From Facklamia miroungae (GTDB lineage Bacteria; Bacillota; Bacilli; Lactobacillales; Aerococcaceae): a stretch of 64,000 bases of DNA. Where the stretch lies: assembly GCF_012396555.1 (NCBI RefSeq), contig NZ_JAAXPS010000002.1, positions 62,001-126,000 on the forward strand, given 5' to 3'. The notes under the pieces are model-generated. The model was not told where the DNA came from. It saw nothing but the letters and a program-made list of their open reading frames with translations, and made no database searches. This document shows positions 50,447-58,618 of the stretch, piece after piece. Position 1 is the first letter of the stretch. Every line of letters begins with the position of its first letter. The position numbers and the translations under genes were made by a program.

Positions 50447-51913
50447 TTAGATTATAGCTAGGACAATAAAGTTAATAATGAAGAGGACAATCGATACCCA
50501 AATGATTGGGTGAACTTCTTTTGCTTGTCCTTTTGCGGTTTTAATAATGCCATAAAGAATGAACCCTGCAGCAATACCGTTTGAAATAGAATAGGTTAAT
50601 CCCATGAAAACAGAAGCAAAGAAAGCAGGAACAGCATCTTCAAAATTAGACCAATCAATATCAGATAGAGAGCTAACCATCAAGATCCCTACGATAATTA
50701 ATGCTGGGGCGGTTGCTTGCGCTGGTATTAATGAGATGATTGGTGATAAGAAAGCTGAAAGAACAAAGCAAAGTGCTGTAATCACAGAAGTAAAGCCTGT
50801 ACGTCCTCCGGCCCCAATACCAGCAGAAGATTCCACAAAGGTAGTGGTATTAGAAGTACCTAAGATAGCTCCAAAGATAGTGCCGACTGAATCACCGAAC
50901 AAAGCTTTATCCATCTTTGAGGTGAAGCCTGAACCCGACTCTAAAGCTAATTGGTCAGCTTTGGAGAAGATGCCTGAACGTAGCCCAGTACCAATAAAAG
51001 TTCCAATTGTATCAAACACATCTGAAAGTGAGAAAGCAAAGATTGTCATTAAAACAATAGGTAGGCGGGTAATATCACCAAATAGTGAAGGAATGCCTGC
51101 ACTCGTAAAGATAACGCCAAAGATTTTCCCTAAATCTGTAAAAGCTGAGGATAGAGAATTATTAGCAAAGGACACTTGTCCTAAGTCAACGATACCGGTT
51201 ATAAAAGCTAATAGGGTGGTAACCGCGATACCAATTAAGATCGCTCCTTTGGATTTTCTAAGCATTAAAATAATTGTAACTATAATGCCTACAACTGCGA
51301 TTAAAGCCCCAGGCTGAGTAAAATTCACGAGTTCAGGAACGATACCACCATCTGTAACAACTGTATGTACCCCACCAGTAATGGTATCGGCCATTGGGTC
51401 CCCATTGTTAACTGAAATTATATTCCCTGCTCCAGATGTGAATTGTAGTAAGCCAGCATTTTTTAAACCGATATAACCAATAAAAATACCGATACCAGCC
51501 GAAATAGCATGTTGTAAAAATGAAGGGATTGATACGATTAATAATTTACGGACTTTCGTAATGGTGATTAGAACATTTAATATCCCACAGATAAAGACCA
51601 TAGAAAGTGCTTCTTGCCAAGTAAATCCTAATGCGAAAACAACAGTATAAGTGAAAAAGGCATTTAATCCCATACCCGGTGCTAAAGCATAAGGAACGTT
51701 AGCAAACAAACCAATAAATAAGGTGGAGATAGCTGCTGCGAAAATAGTAGCAAGGAATACCCCTTGAGCAGGCATTCCAGCTTGAGATAAGATAGCCGGA
51801 TTAACAAACATGATATAAGACATTGCTAGGAAAGTTGTAATTCCTGCTTGAACCTCAGTGCCAAAATCAGTATGATTTTCAGAAAACTTAAAATAATTGC
51901 GAATAGTATCCAT
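50447..51913 (-). CDS. NCS2-family purine permease (AzgA/PbuG type)
   Basis: 488 residues from the ATG at 51913 behind GAGGAGG; the TTG at 51928 overlaps that site. About 13 helices. The family start YFKFSENHTDFGTEVQAGITTFLAMSYIMFVNP and the segment FVESSAGIGAGGRTGFTSV are typical of the AzgA branch, which takes up hypoxanthine, guanine or adenine by proton symport. No purine riboswitch is evident upstream; a PurBox-like CGAAC lies at 52004-52016. The large opposite-strand frame at 50604-51317 is a shadow. Confidence 0.93.
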   Translation of the reverse strand: MDTIRNYFKFSENHTDFGTEVQAGITTFLAMSYIMFVNPAILSQAGMPAQGVFLATIFAAAISTLFIGLFANVPYALAPGMGLNAFFTYTVVFALGFTWQEALSMVFICGILNVLITITKVRKLLIVSIPSFLQHAISAGIGIFIGYIGLKNAGLLQFTSGAGNIISVNNGDPMADTITGGVHTVVTDGGIVPELVNFTQPGALIAVVGIIVTIILMLRKSKGAILIGIAVTTLLAFITGIVDLGQVSFANNSLSSAFTDLGKIFGVIFTSAGIPSLFGDITRLPIVLMTIFAFSLSDVFDTIGTFIGTGLRSGIFSKADQLALESGSGFTSKMDKALFGDSVGTIFGAILGTSNTTTFVESSAGIGAGGRTGFTSVITALCFVLSAFLSPIISLIPAQATAPALIIVGILMVSSLSDIDWSNFEDAVPAFFASVFMGLTYSISNGIAAGFILYGIIKTAKGQAKEVHPIIWVSIVLFIINFIVLAII

Positions 51914-51945
51914 TAATTTCCTCCTCAAATTGATGAAATGATTGT

Positions 51946-52016
51946 AACAGAGATGCTGATTTTTCGGAAGACCATAAAAACATTTAGAGAGGTGGTAAAT
52001 CCAAATGTTCGTCTTT
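51946..52016 (-). promoter_or_regulatory. Promoter and PurBox-like element of the purine permease
   Basis: On the minus strand TTCCGA, a 17-bp spacer, then TACAAT form a promoter; about 30 bases upstream AAAGACGAACATT (52016-52004) matches 11 of 13 PurBox positions. Weak evidence for PurR control. Confidence 0.35.
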
Positions 52017-52101
52017 TTTGAAAAAGAAATTTTTCCATTTCATTGAAGCGATCTCTTATTTCTCATATACTAAATAGGTATAGAATCTAGGAGGTAAGCC
52101 A

Positions 52102-53442
52102 GTGAATGATATGACAAGTGGTTCACCCATCAAAAAAATAATTCGCTTTTCAGTTCCTTTAATTATCGGAAATTTATTTCAATTAGTTTACAATATGGTA
52201 GATACTTTCATTGTGGGAAGGACTATTGGTTTAAATGCTTTGGCAGGTGTTGGTTTGGCTGGTTCTTTAGGCTTCTTAATCCTTGGCTTTGCCCAAGGAT
52301 TTACTGGAGGCACCTCGATACCCTTAGCTCAAGCCTTTGGTGCAAGAGATTATACTAGGGTTAAACGAAGTGTGGCTATCAATATTGTCTTAGCTATTCT
52401 TGTCACTGCCATACTAACTATTCTTTCAACTATATTCTTAAAAGATATTTTAAAATTAATGGGAACGCCAGATGCTATTATATCTTATGCGTATGACTAT
52501 ATGTTCATTATTTTTGCAGGAATGACTGTTACCGTATTCTTTAATATGGTCAGTAATATCTTAAGAGCGATAGGGGATAGTCGAACTCCGGTTGTTTCAC
52601 TAGTGATTACGACAGTTGCCAATATTATCTTAGATATTTTGTTTATTGTTTATTTAAAGCTAGGGGTAGCTGGTGCTGCTTATGCGACAGTCTTATCCCA
52701 ACTGATTGCTGTCTTGATTTGTTATTATGTTATTCAAAAAGATATCTACTTTCTTCAAGTTAGTCGTAAAGATTTTGACTTCAAACGATCAGAAATTATT
52801 CATCATTGTCAATTAGGATTTCCAATGGCATTCCAGACATCAATTATTGCTATTGGTGCTGTTTCAGTATCTACAGCCCTGAATACACTTGGCCCAGAAG
52901 CTGTTGGGGGTTACTCAGCAGCTTCAAAGATTGATCAATTGGTTATTCAAGTTTTAATGTCTTTCGGCATTGCTATGTCAACATATTCAGCTCAAAATTA
53001 TGGGGCTGGACAATATAGTCGTATTAATGATGGTGTGAAACAAGCTCTCTTACTTTCGTTTGGGGTATCTTTTGCTTTTGCTGTATTTCTCATTTTTACG
53101 GGGGGATACTTTACTTCTTTATTTGGCGATCCTGCTTCAGGACAAACACTTCATCTTTACGGACACCATTTTTTCTTACTGACAGCACCATTTTATTGGT
53201 TACTTGCGCTTTTATTCATCTTGCGTTCTACCCTGCAAGGATTAAATGATAGCTTTATTCCAACGATGGCGGGGATAGCGGAATTAATTATGCGGGTCAT
53301 AGCAGCTTTTGTTTTAACACCTATTATTGGATTTTCAGGAACGGTCCTTTCAAATCCTATGGCCTGGTTAGGGTCCATTATAATACTGGTGCCGGCTTTT
53401 TATCGAAAACGCAAGGAATTAAGGCTTTTAGACGATTTTTAG
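52102..53442 (+). CDS. MATE-family efflux transporter
   Basis: 446 residues from a GTG behind AGGAGG at good spacing (an ATG at 52111 is the alternative). Twelve helices in two halves: GSPIKKIIRFSVPLIIGNLFQLVYNMVDTFIVGR and the repeated region beginning HHCQLGFPMAFQTS. A different branch from the MATE at 16251, close to the NorM/DinF-like proteins of Firmicutes. Drug or toxin export, substrate unknown. Confidence 0.92.
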   Translation: MNDMTSGSPIKKIIRFSVPLIIGNLFQLVYNMVDTFIVGRTIGLNALAGVGLAGSLGFLILGFAQGFTGGTSIPLAQAFGARDYTRVKRSVAINIVLAILVTAILTILSTIFLKDILKLMGTPDAIISYAYDYMFIIFAGMTVTVFFNMVSNILRAIGDSRTPVVSLVITTVANIILDILFIVYLKLGVAGAAYATVLSQLIAVLICYYVIQKDIYFLQVSRKDFDFKRSEIIHHCQLGFPMAFQTSIIAIGAVSVSTALNTLGPEAVGGYSAASKIDQLVIQVLMSFGIAMSTYSAQNYGAGQYSRINDGVKQALLLSFGVSFAFAVFLIFTGGYFTSLFGDPASGQTLHLYGHHFFLLTAPFYWLLALLFILRSTLQGLNDSFIPTMAGIAELIMRVIAAFVLTPIIGFSGTVLSNPMAWLGSIIILVPAFYRKRKELRLLDDF

Positions 53443-53507
53443 TCCATTCGAGAAGCTAGGATAAATATGGTAGAATAAAGATGCTAATAAGTTAAAAGGA
53501 GAATGGA

Positions 53508-54335
53508 ATGAAACTAATATCTTGGAACATTGATTCATTAAATGCTGCTCTGACCAGTGATTCTAATCGAGCCATTATGTCACGAGAAGTTTTGATTAAA
53601 CTGAATGCTATGCAAGCGGATGTTTTGGCAATTCAAGAGACTAAGCTTTCTGCTAAGGGGCCGACCAAAAAGCATATTGAAGTCATTGAGGAACTTTTCC
53701 CAGCTTATAATATTGCTTGGCGCTCTTCGCAAGAACCAGCCCGAAAAGGCTATGCGGGAACAATGTTTTTGTATAAAAAAGAGCTAGAGCCTATTGTCAG
53801 CCATCCGGAGCTTTCATGCCCGCATCCAATGGATGCAGAAGGCAGGATCATGACACTCGAATTTGACGATTTCTTTTTAACCAATGTTTATACTCCTAAC
53901 GCGGGTAACGAGTTAAGACGGTTAGATGATCGTCAAGTATGGGATCAAAAATATGCAGATTATTTAGCAAGCCTTGATCAAATTAAGCCGGTAATTGCAA
54001 CAGGTGATTTCAATGTAGCCCATGAAGAAATCGACTTAGCTCATCCTGCCAATAATCACTTTTCTGCTGGGTTTACTGATGAAGAACGTCAAGGTTTCAC
54101 TAATCTTTTGAATAGAGGTTTTGTGGATACTTTCCGTTATTTGCATGGACCAGTAGAGGGTGTTTATACTTGGTGGGCACAAAGAGTTAAAACAAGTAAA
54201 ATTAATAATTCAGGCTGGAGAATTGATTATTTCTTAGTGAGTGAACGTATCGTTGAAAAAGTAAAAAAATCTGAGATGATCGATTCGGGGGATCGTCAAG
54301 ATCATACACCGATCTTATTAGAAATCGATCTATAA
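53508..54335 (+). CDS. xth: Exodeoxyribonuclease III
   Basis: 275 residues of the EEP nuclease fold. Catalytic strings: SWNIDSLNAAL, IQETKLS (Glu), TNVYTPNAG, ATGDFNVAHEEID (Asp, Asn), the GFTDEERQGFTNLL loop, TWWAQR, and final DHTPILLEI (Asp-His). It acts as AP endonuclease and 3'-5' exonuclease in base excision repair. AAAAGGAG precedes the ATG. yebC follows after 21 bases. Confidence 0.94.
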   Translation: MKLISWNIDSLNAALTSDSNRAIMSREVLIKLNAMQADVLAIQETKLSAKGPTKKHIEVIEELFPAYNIAWRSSQEPARKGYAGTMFLYKKELEPIVSHPELSCPHPMDAEGRIMTLEFDDFFLTNVYTPNAGNELRRLDDRQVWDQKYADYLASLDQIKPVIATGDFNVAHEEIDLAHPANNHFSAGFTDEERQGFTNLLNRGFVDTFRYLHGPVEGVYTWWAQRVKTSKINNSGWRIDYFLVSERIVEKVKKSEMIDSGDRQDHTPILLEIDL

Positions 54336-54356
54336 TAGGGAAAGGAGTCGATAGCA

Positions 54357-55088
54357 TTGGCAGGACATTCTAAGTGGAATAATATTAAAAACCGTAAGGG
54401 TGCCCAAGATGCTAAAAGAGGAAAGCTCTTTCAAAAGTTATCGCGTGAAATTTATATGGCAGCTAAGCAAGGGGGAGGCGATCCAGATACGAATCCAGCC
54501 TTACGTTTAGCAATGGATAAGGCAAAAGCCAATAATATGCCCAATGATAATGTTGAGCGAGCTATAAATAAAGCAACTAGCTCAGCTGAGGGCGAAAATT
54601 ATGCTGAAGTTGTCTATGAAGGATTTGGTCCTCAAGGCGTTGCAATTTTAACGGAAACTTTGACGGATAATCGGAATCGAACCATGACAAATGTCAGGAT
54701 TGCTTATAATAAAAATGGTGGTAATCTTGGCGAATCAGGAACTGTTAATTATATGTTTGATCGAAAAGGTTATCTTGTATTAGAAAGATCCAAAAATAAC
54801 TTGGATGAAGAAGAAATGTTGATGTTTGTAATGGAAGCAGGTGGAGAAGACCTAGAGACTTCTGAAGAAGTTTTTGAAGTTTATACAGACCCTAGTGAAC
54901 TAGCAAAAGTGCGCGATAGCTTACAAGCAAAAAAATTAGAAATTCATACAGCTGAATTAACTTTGATTCCAAAGACTTGGGTAACACTTCCGGAAGAAGA
55001 TTTTCAGATTTTATCTACTATTGTTGCTGCATTAGAAGATGATGATGATGTATCAGAAGTTTATCACAATGGTCAATTAGCAGAATAA
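54357..55088 (+). CDS. yebC: YebC/PmpR (TACO1) family protein
   Basis: 243 residues from a TTG with AAAGGAG nine bases before; the protein then begins MAGHSKWNNIKNRKGAQDAKRGK, the exact family start. Three-domain TACO1 fold. Family members act as transcription factors or in translation of proline-rich stretches by the ribosome. Ends in an acidic tail. Terminator at 55094. Confidence 0.95.
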   Translation: MAGHSKWNNIKNRKGAQDAKRGKLFQKLSREIYMAAKQGGGDPDTNPALRLAMDKAKANNMPNDNVERAINKATSSAEGENYAEVVYEGFGPQGVAILTETLTDNRNRTMTNVRIAYNKNGGNLGESGTVNYMFDRKGYLVLERSKNNLDEEEMLMFVMEAGGEDLETSEEVFEVYTDPSELAKVRDSLQAKKLEIHTAELTLIPKTWVTLPEEDFQILSTIVAALEDDDDVSEVYHNGQLAE

Positions 55089-55093
55089 AACTT

Positions 55094-55118
55094 ACTCGAG
55101 AATTTTCTCGAGTTTTTT
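55094..55118 (+). terminator. Terminator after yebC
   Basis: ACTCGAGAA/TTCTCGAGT with a 2-base loop and TTTTTT. Confidence 0.85.
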
Positions 55119-55221
55119 ATTTAAAATGCTCCTTTCTGATAGGTGAAAAGAATAGTATTGCTTGACAGACTCAGATTGAATGGTAATATGTAGTAGTGAT
55201 AACTAGATAAAGGGGTGCTAT

Positions 55222-55755
55222 GTGACAATAACGATTGAGAAGATACTTGCTTTTCACTGTCCAGCTTGGGATGAATTACCTAAAGGGTTGATGTTTAATC
55301 AAGAAGTAGTTGATTATATCCAAGAATGTTTAGATCCAATTATGAATAGTGAAGTCGCAATGACTTCCACTATGATTCAAAACTATTCTAAATGGGGTGT
55401 GATTCCTAAAATTCATGGTAGAAAATATGGCCGTGAACAATTAGCTTTTTTATTGATCATTGCGGTCTATAAAAGAATTTTACCTATAGAAAAAGTCCGG
55501 CAAGGAATTGAAATCCAAATGAGAAGTGTATCCATTGAACAAGGGTATAATTTATTTGCTCAATCCATGAATGTTGCTGTTCAAAGAATATTTAAAACAG
55601 TTGGTCAGAAGCGATCCTTTTCAGTGGAGGGGATAGAATTAAGTAGCAAGACGGAAGGGGTAAATGCCATATCACATGCATATGCCACTAAATTACTAGC
55701 CCAATTGATTATTGAATCAGGTGGCTATGACCAGATAGGAGAATATAATGAATAA
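55222..55755 (+). CDS. DUF1836 domain-containing protein
   Basis: 177 residues from a GTG with AAGGGG upstream. The core (about 45-145) reads like a MerR-type HTH: MIQNYSKWGVIPKIHGRKYGREQLAFLLIIAVYKRILPIEKVRQGIE. DUF1836 proteins are putative regulators often next to degV, as here; the two genes overlap by 8 bases. Target unknown. Confidence 0.85.
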   Translation: MTITIEKILAFHCPAWDELPKGLMFNQEVVDYIQECLDPIMNSEVAMTSTMIQNYSKWGVIPKIHGRKYGREQLAFLLIIAVYKRILPIEKVRQGIEIQMRSVSIEQGYNLFAQSMNVAVQRIFKTVGQKRSFSVEGIELSSKTEGVNAISHAYATKLLAQLIIESGGYDQIGEYNE

Positions 55756-56599
55756 ACTAGCTATTATTGCAGATACCGCACAGGATTTAAAGAAAGATCT
55801 TGCTGAGCATTATGGGATTGAATTGATCTATTATCAAGTGCAAATGGGAGACAATCACTACCGCGATCAGATTGATATTGACTCTAGACAATTTTATGAA
55901 AGAATGCATGACTATGACGTCTTGTCGACAGGAATCCCTCCTATCCAGGATGTTGTTAATCTTTTAGACCAATTAGTTGAACAAGGTTATACTCAAGCAC
56001 TCGTTATTACTGGCTCTTTAAAACTAACAGGGATGCGTCAACTTTATGAAGTAGTTCGTGAGCAATATGAACAATTAGAAATTTTTATTGTTGAATCAGA
56101 CTATATCGCTTCAGCAACAGGTTTACTTGCAATTTATGCGTCAGAGCTTAAAAAAGAAGGAAAGACTGTTCAGGAAATTTTACCTGAATTGGAAAAAGCA
56201 AACTCTCAAACGGGGATCTTCGCTCTCTTTAGAACGCTAAAATATGTCGTTAAGGGCGGAAGATTTAATAAATATGCCGGCATAATTGGATCATTTTTTA
56301 ATATCAATCCATTATTAACTATTTTAAATGGAGAAATAGGTGTCATTAATAAGGCTAGAGGTAAGAAAAAATCTTATTTAACTTTATTAGAAGCAGCAAG
56401 GGAAAAACTTAAGGGAGCAAAACGCTATAAGATAGCCCTTTTTGCTGGAAATAATAATGAAGAAATCGCTCAATTACAAAAAGATCTCGCAGATGAAATT
56501 TCTAAAGCCGAGACATCCATTGTGACGGAATTAACGCCAGTTTTAGGTGTCCATGCTGGTCCACAATCTGTAGGTGTTTCGATACTTGTTTTAGAGTAG
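55748..56599 (+). CDS. DegV-family fatty-acid binding protein (FakB-like)
   Basis: 283 residues. IADTAQDL and TGIPPIQDV near the N-terminus, ITGSLKLTG in the centre and LKYVVKGGRFNKYAGIIGSFFNINPLLTI are DegV signatures; the lipid carboxyl is held by Ser/Thr in these loops. FakB-type members present fatty acids to FakA kinase. The TGIPP usual in FakB is kept, but Ser is replaced in the common TSQPS position. Start overlaps the DUF1836 stop by 8 bases. Confidence 0.92.
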   Translation: MNKLAIIADTAQDLKKDLAEHYGIELIYYQVQMGDNHYRDQIDIDSRQFYERMHDYDVLSTGIPPIQDVVNLLDQLVEQGYTQALVITGSLKLTGMRQLYEVVREQYEQLEIFIVESDYIASATGLLAIYASELKKEGKTVQEILPELEKANSQTGIFALFRTLKYVVKGGRFNKYAGIIGSFFNINPLLTILNGEIGVINKARGKKKSYLTLLEAAREKLKGAKRYKIALFAGNNNEEIAQLQKDLADEISKAETSIVTELTPVLGVHAGPQSVGVSILVLE

Positions 56600-56628
56600 A
56601 CTTTTGATTATAAAAGGAATTAAAATCT

Positions 56629-56668
56629 AAAAAACGGTGGGGACTAAAAGATCCTCAGCGTTTTTATT
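56629..56668 (+). terminator. Terminator after degV
   Basis: AAACG.TGGGGA pairs with TCCTCA.CGTTT around an 8-base loop, one mismatch, followed by TTATTTT. Confidence 0.75.
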
Positions 56669-56723
56669 TTGTAAGCGTATAATTAAGACTTGCTAGATAC
56701 CTTTTTTCAGCTTAATATTATAC

Positions 56724-56729
56724 TATAAT
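56724..56729 (+). promoter_or_regulatory. -10 box of nnrD
   Basis: TATAAT. The ATG at 56728 overlaps this box, so it cannot be the translation start; this supports the ATG at 56749. Confidence 0.6.
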
Positions 56730-56748
56730 GAGAGAAATGAGGGACATC

Positions 56749-57594
56749 ATGATCGAACTAAGCTTGACTAAGATAAGATCACTTATAGATCCGCGTCCAA
56801 CGGATAGCTATAAGGGTAATTATGGACATAGTTTGATTATTGGCGGTAATGAAGAGATGGGTGGGGCAGCTTTGTTAGCCGCCAGCGCTTGTGTTCATGT
56901 AGGATCGGGCTTAACTAGTTTGTTGACATCTGAAAATAATATAGGCTCTTGTCATGCTTATTTACCTGAGATTATGGTGGGAGACTGGTTGAATAACGAC
57001 TTAAGCACGATATGGTTGAATAAAGCGGATCAAGTGCTTATTGGCCCCGGAATGGGTAGAAGTAAAGAGAGCATTCAACTATTAAAGACAATTATTTCAA
57101 AAATACATTCGGATCAGGTTTTAATCCTTGATGGAGACGCGATTACTCTATGGGCACAAGAAGGTCCTTTTGCATGCGCAGGGCAGTTAATTTTCACACC
57201 TCATCTAGGAGAGTGGTCAAAACTGAAAGAAGTTACTGGCATCGAAGATCCACAAGTATTTTCAGACCACTATCAAGCCATTTTAGTCTCTAAATCACAT
57301 CAAACTAAAATTTATCAACCTTCAGGTTTATCTTATTCAAATATTTCAGGTAATCCTGGTATGGCAATTGGTGGTATGGGGGATTGTTTGGCGGGTATGA
57401 TCACTGGATTAATGGGGCAGTGTTCTTCGCATTTAGGAGCTGTCTTAATTGCTTGCTATATGCATACCGCTATTGCCAATCGCATCTATCAAAATAACTA
57501 TATTGTTTTGCCTTCTAGGATTATTCAGTCTATACCTGGATTTATGAAAGACTTGTTTCAACCGAAAGGAAATCAAATTGAACGAAGAATTTAA
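56749..57594 (+). CDS. nnrD: ADP-dependent NAD(P)H-hydrate dehydratase
   Basis: 281 residues from the ATG at 56749 behind GAGGGA. Ribokinase-like fold: GNYGHSLIIGGNEEMGGAALLAASACVHVGSGL, ILDGDAITLW, LIFTPHLGEWSKL and GNPGMAIGGMGDCLAGMITGLMGQ with the catalytic Asp. It repairs hydrated NADH/NADPH. The epimerase domain (NnrE) is absent, so it is a single-domain form. It overlaps the next gene by 17 bases. Confidence 0.92.
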   Translation: MIELSLTKIRSLIDPRPTDSYKGNYGHSLIIGGNEEMGGAALLAASACVHVGSGLTSLLTSENNIGSCHAYLPEIMVGDWLNNDLSTIWLNKADQVLIGPGMGRSKESIQLLKTIISKIHSDQVLILDGDAITLWAQEGPFACAGQLIFTPHLGEWSKLKEVTGIEDPQVFSDHYQAILVSKSHQTKIYQPSGLSYSNISGNPGMAIGGMGDCLAGMITGLMGQCSSHLGAVLIACYMHTAIANRIYQNNYIVLPSRIIQSIPGFMKDLFQPKGNQIERRI

Positions 57595-58099
57595 GGCTCA
57601 AAAACTTACCTTAACTCCAAATAATGATGGAAAAATGTGGATAGCTGAAATTACGGGAGAAGATTCTGTCTATCGTTTGAAGCGAGTCTTTTTACCAGAG
57701 TTCGAAAGTGGTGTCTACCATTTATACGATGGTGTCTATCAAATTCACGGAATACATGCAGGGATTAGTCCCTTTAATAAGGAATATTGCATCGTAAGTA
57801 ATGCTCATATGCAAAGGAGCGTTTCGGGTCAAGAAATCTATCGACTTCTTCCTAAGATTAAATTATATGAAGAACAAAGAAAGATCCGTCTTAAACATCA
57901 GATTCATGAGAAACTTGATGAGATTGGAAAAGCTCTAGACCATGAATTAGTATGGCAAGATATAGAATACCAAAAGGATCAATTAGATAGTCTGGAAGAC
58001 TCTCAGCAATTGACTTTGACACTTGGGCAATTAATCCGACGAGAAGAAGACCTCATTCATTCGTATAGCAAAGCGATTGAGCGCATTATTGATTGGTAA
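57578..58099 (+). CDS. Hypothetical protein
   Basis: 173 residues from a TTG with AAGGAAA upstream; the start lies within the end of nnrD. Residues 1-75 are beta-rich with aromatic residues (MWIAEITGEDSVYRLKRVFLP, GVYHLYDGVYQIHG), the rest is a charged helical segment that may form a coiled coil (about 95-170). No family recognised; the translational coupling suggests a link to nnrD. Confidence 0.65.
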   Translation: MNEEFKAQKLTLTPNNDGKMWIAEITGEDSVYRLKRVFLPEFESGVYHLYDGVYQIHGIHAGISPFNKEYCIVSNAHMQRSVSGQEIYRLLPKIKLYEEQRKIRLKHQIHEKLDEIGKALDHELVWQDIEYQKDQLDSLEDSQQLTLTLGQLIRREEDLIHSYSKAIERIIDW

Positions 58100-58146
58100 A
58101 AGAATCAGCAAGTTAATAAATAAAATAGACCTTGGGGGAAACATCT

Positions 58147-58563
58147 ATGAAAATTAATATTGAAAAAGTAAAGCATTTACTTGAAAATTATTCTCGTTTG
58201 TTAGAAATGGTGATAGTGATAGCGATAGCTATCGTTGTAGCTGTTGGAATGATTGATTTATTTAAGTATGGGTACTTAGTTTTACAAGCTGATGTTATAG
58301 AGACCTATTCTGTTTTTCAGAATTTTTTAGGCTATGCCTTATTACTTTTGGTAGGTATTGAGTTGATATTTATGCTCTTATTTCATTCTCCCAAGGCAGT
58401 TTTAGAATTGATCTTGTTTGTGATTGCACGTAAAATGTTAATTTATGCTAAGTCGATGGAAGATTTAGTATGGGGAGCAGTTGCTATTTTCATTGTCTTT
58501 GCGACGGTGCACTATTTAGTCAAAGATGAAGATGGTCATTTATTGAGAAATGATGATGAATGA
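58147..58563 (+). CDS. PsiE-like small membrane protein
   Basis: 138 residues from the ATG at 58147 behind GGGGGAA. Four helices: about 16-38, 55-80, 85-100 and 108-128. The layout and ELIFMLLFHSPKAVLELILFVIARKMLIY resemble the PsiE (phosphate-starvation-inducible E) family. The name does not prove Pho control here; I see no Pho box in front of it. Confidence 0.7.
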   Translation: MKINIEKVKHLLENYSRLLEMVIVIAIAIVVAVGMIDLFKYGYLVLQADVIETYSVFQNFLGYALLLLVGIELIFMLLFHSPKAVLELILFVIARKMLIYAKSMEDLVWGAVAIFIVFATVHYLVKDEDGHLLRNDDE

Positions 58564-58567
58564 ACTA

Positions 58568-58609
58568 TAAAAAAAGAACCATTCTCTGTGATTGAGGATG
58601 GTTCTTTTT
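58568..58609 (+). terminator. Terminator after the PsiE-like gene
   Basis: AAAAGAACCATTCTC/GAGGATGGTTCTTTT with one mismatch and a 7-base loop; also fits the convergent serine dehydratase gene. Confidence 0.88.
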
Positions 58610-58618
58610 GACGAAAAA

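Noticed and set aside
50604-51317. 237-codon plus-strand frame
   Set aside because: Fully antisense to the purine permease gene, composition low in hydrophobic order, no ribosome binding site; a shadow of a strong gene.
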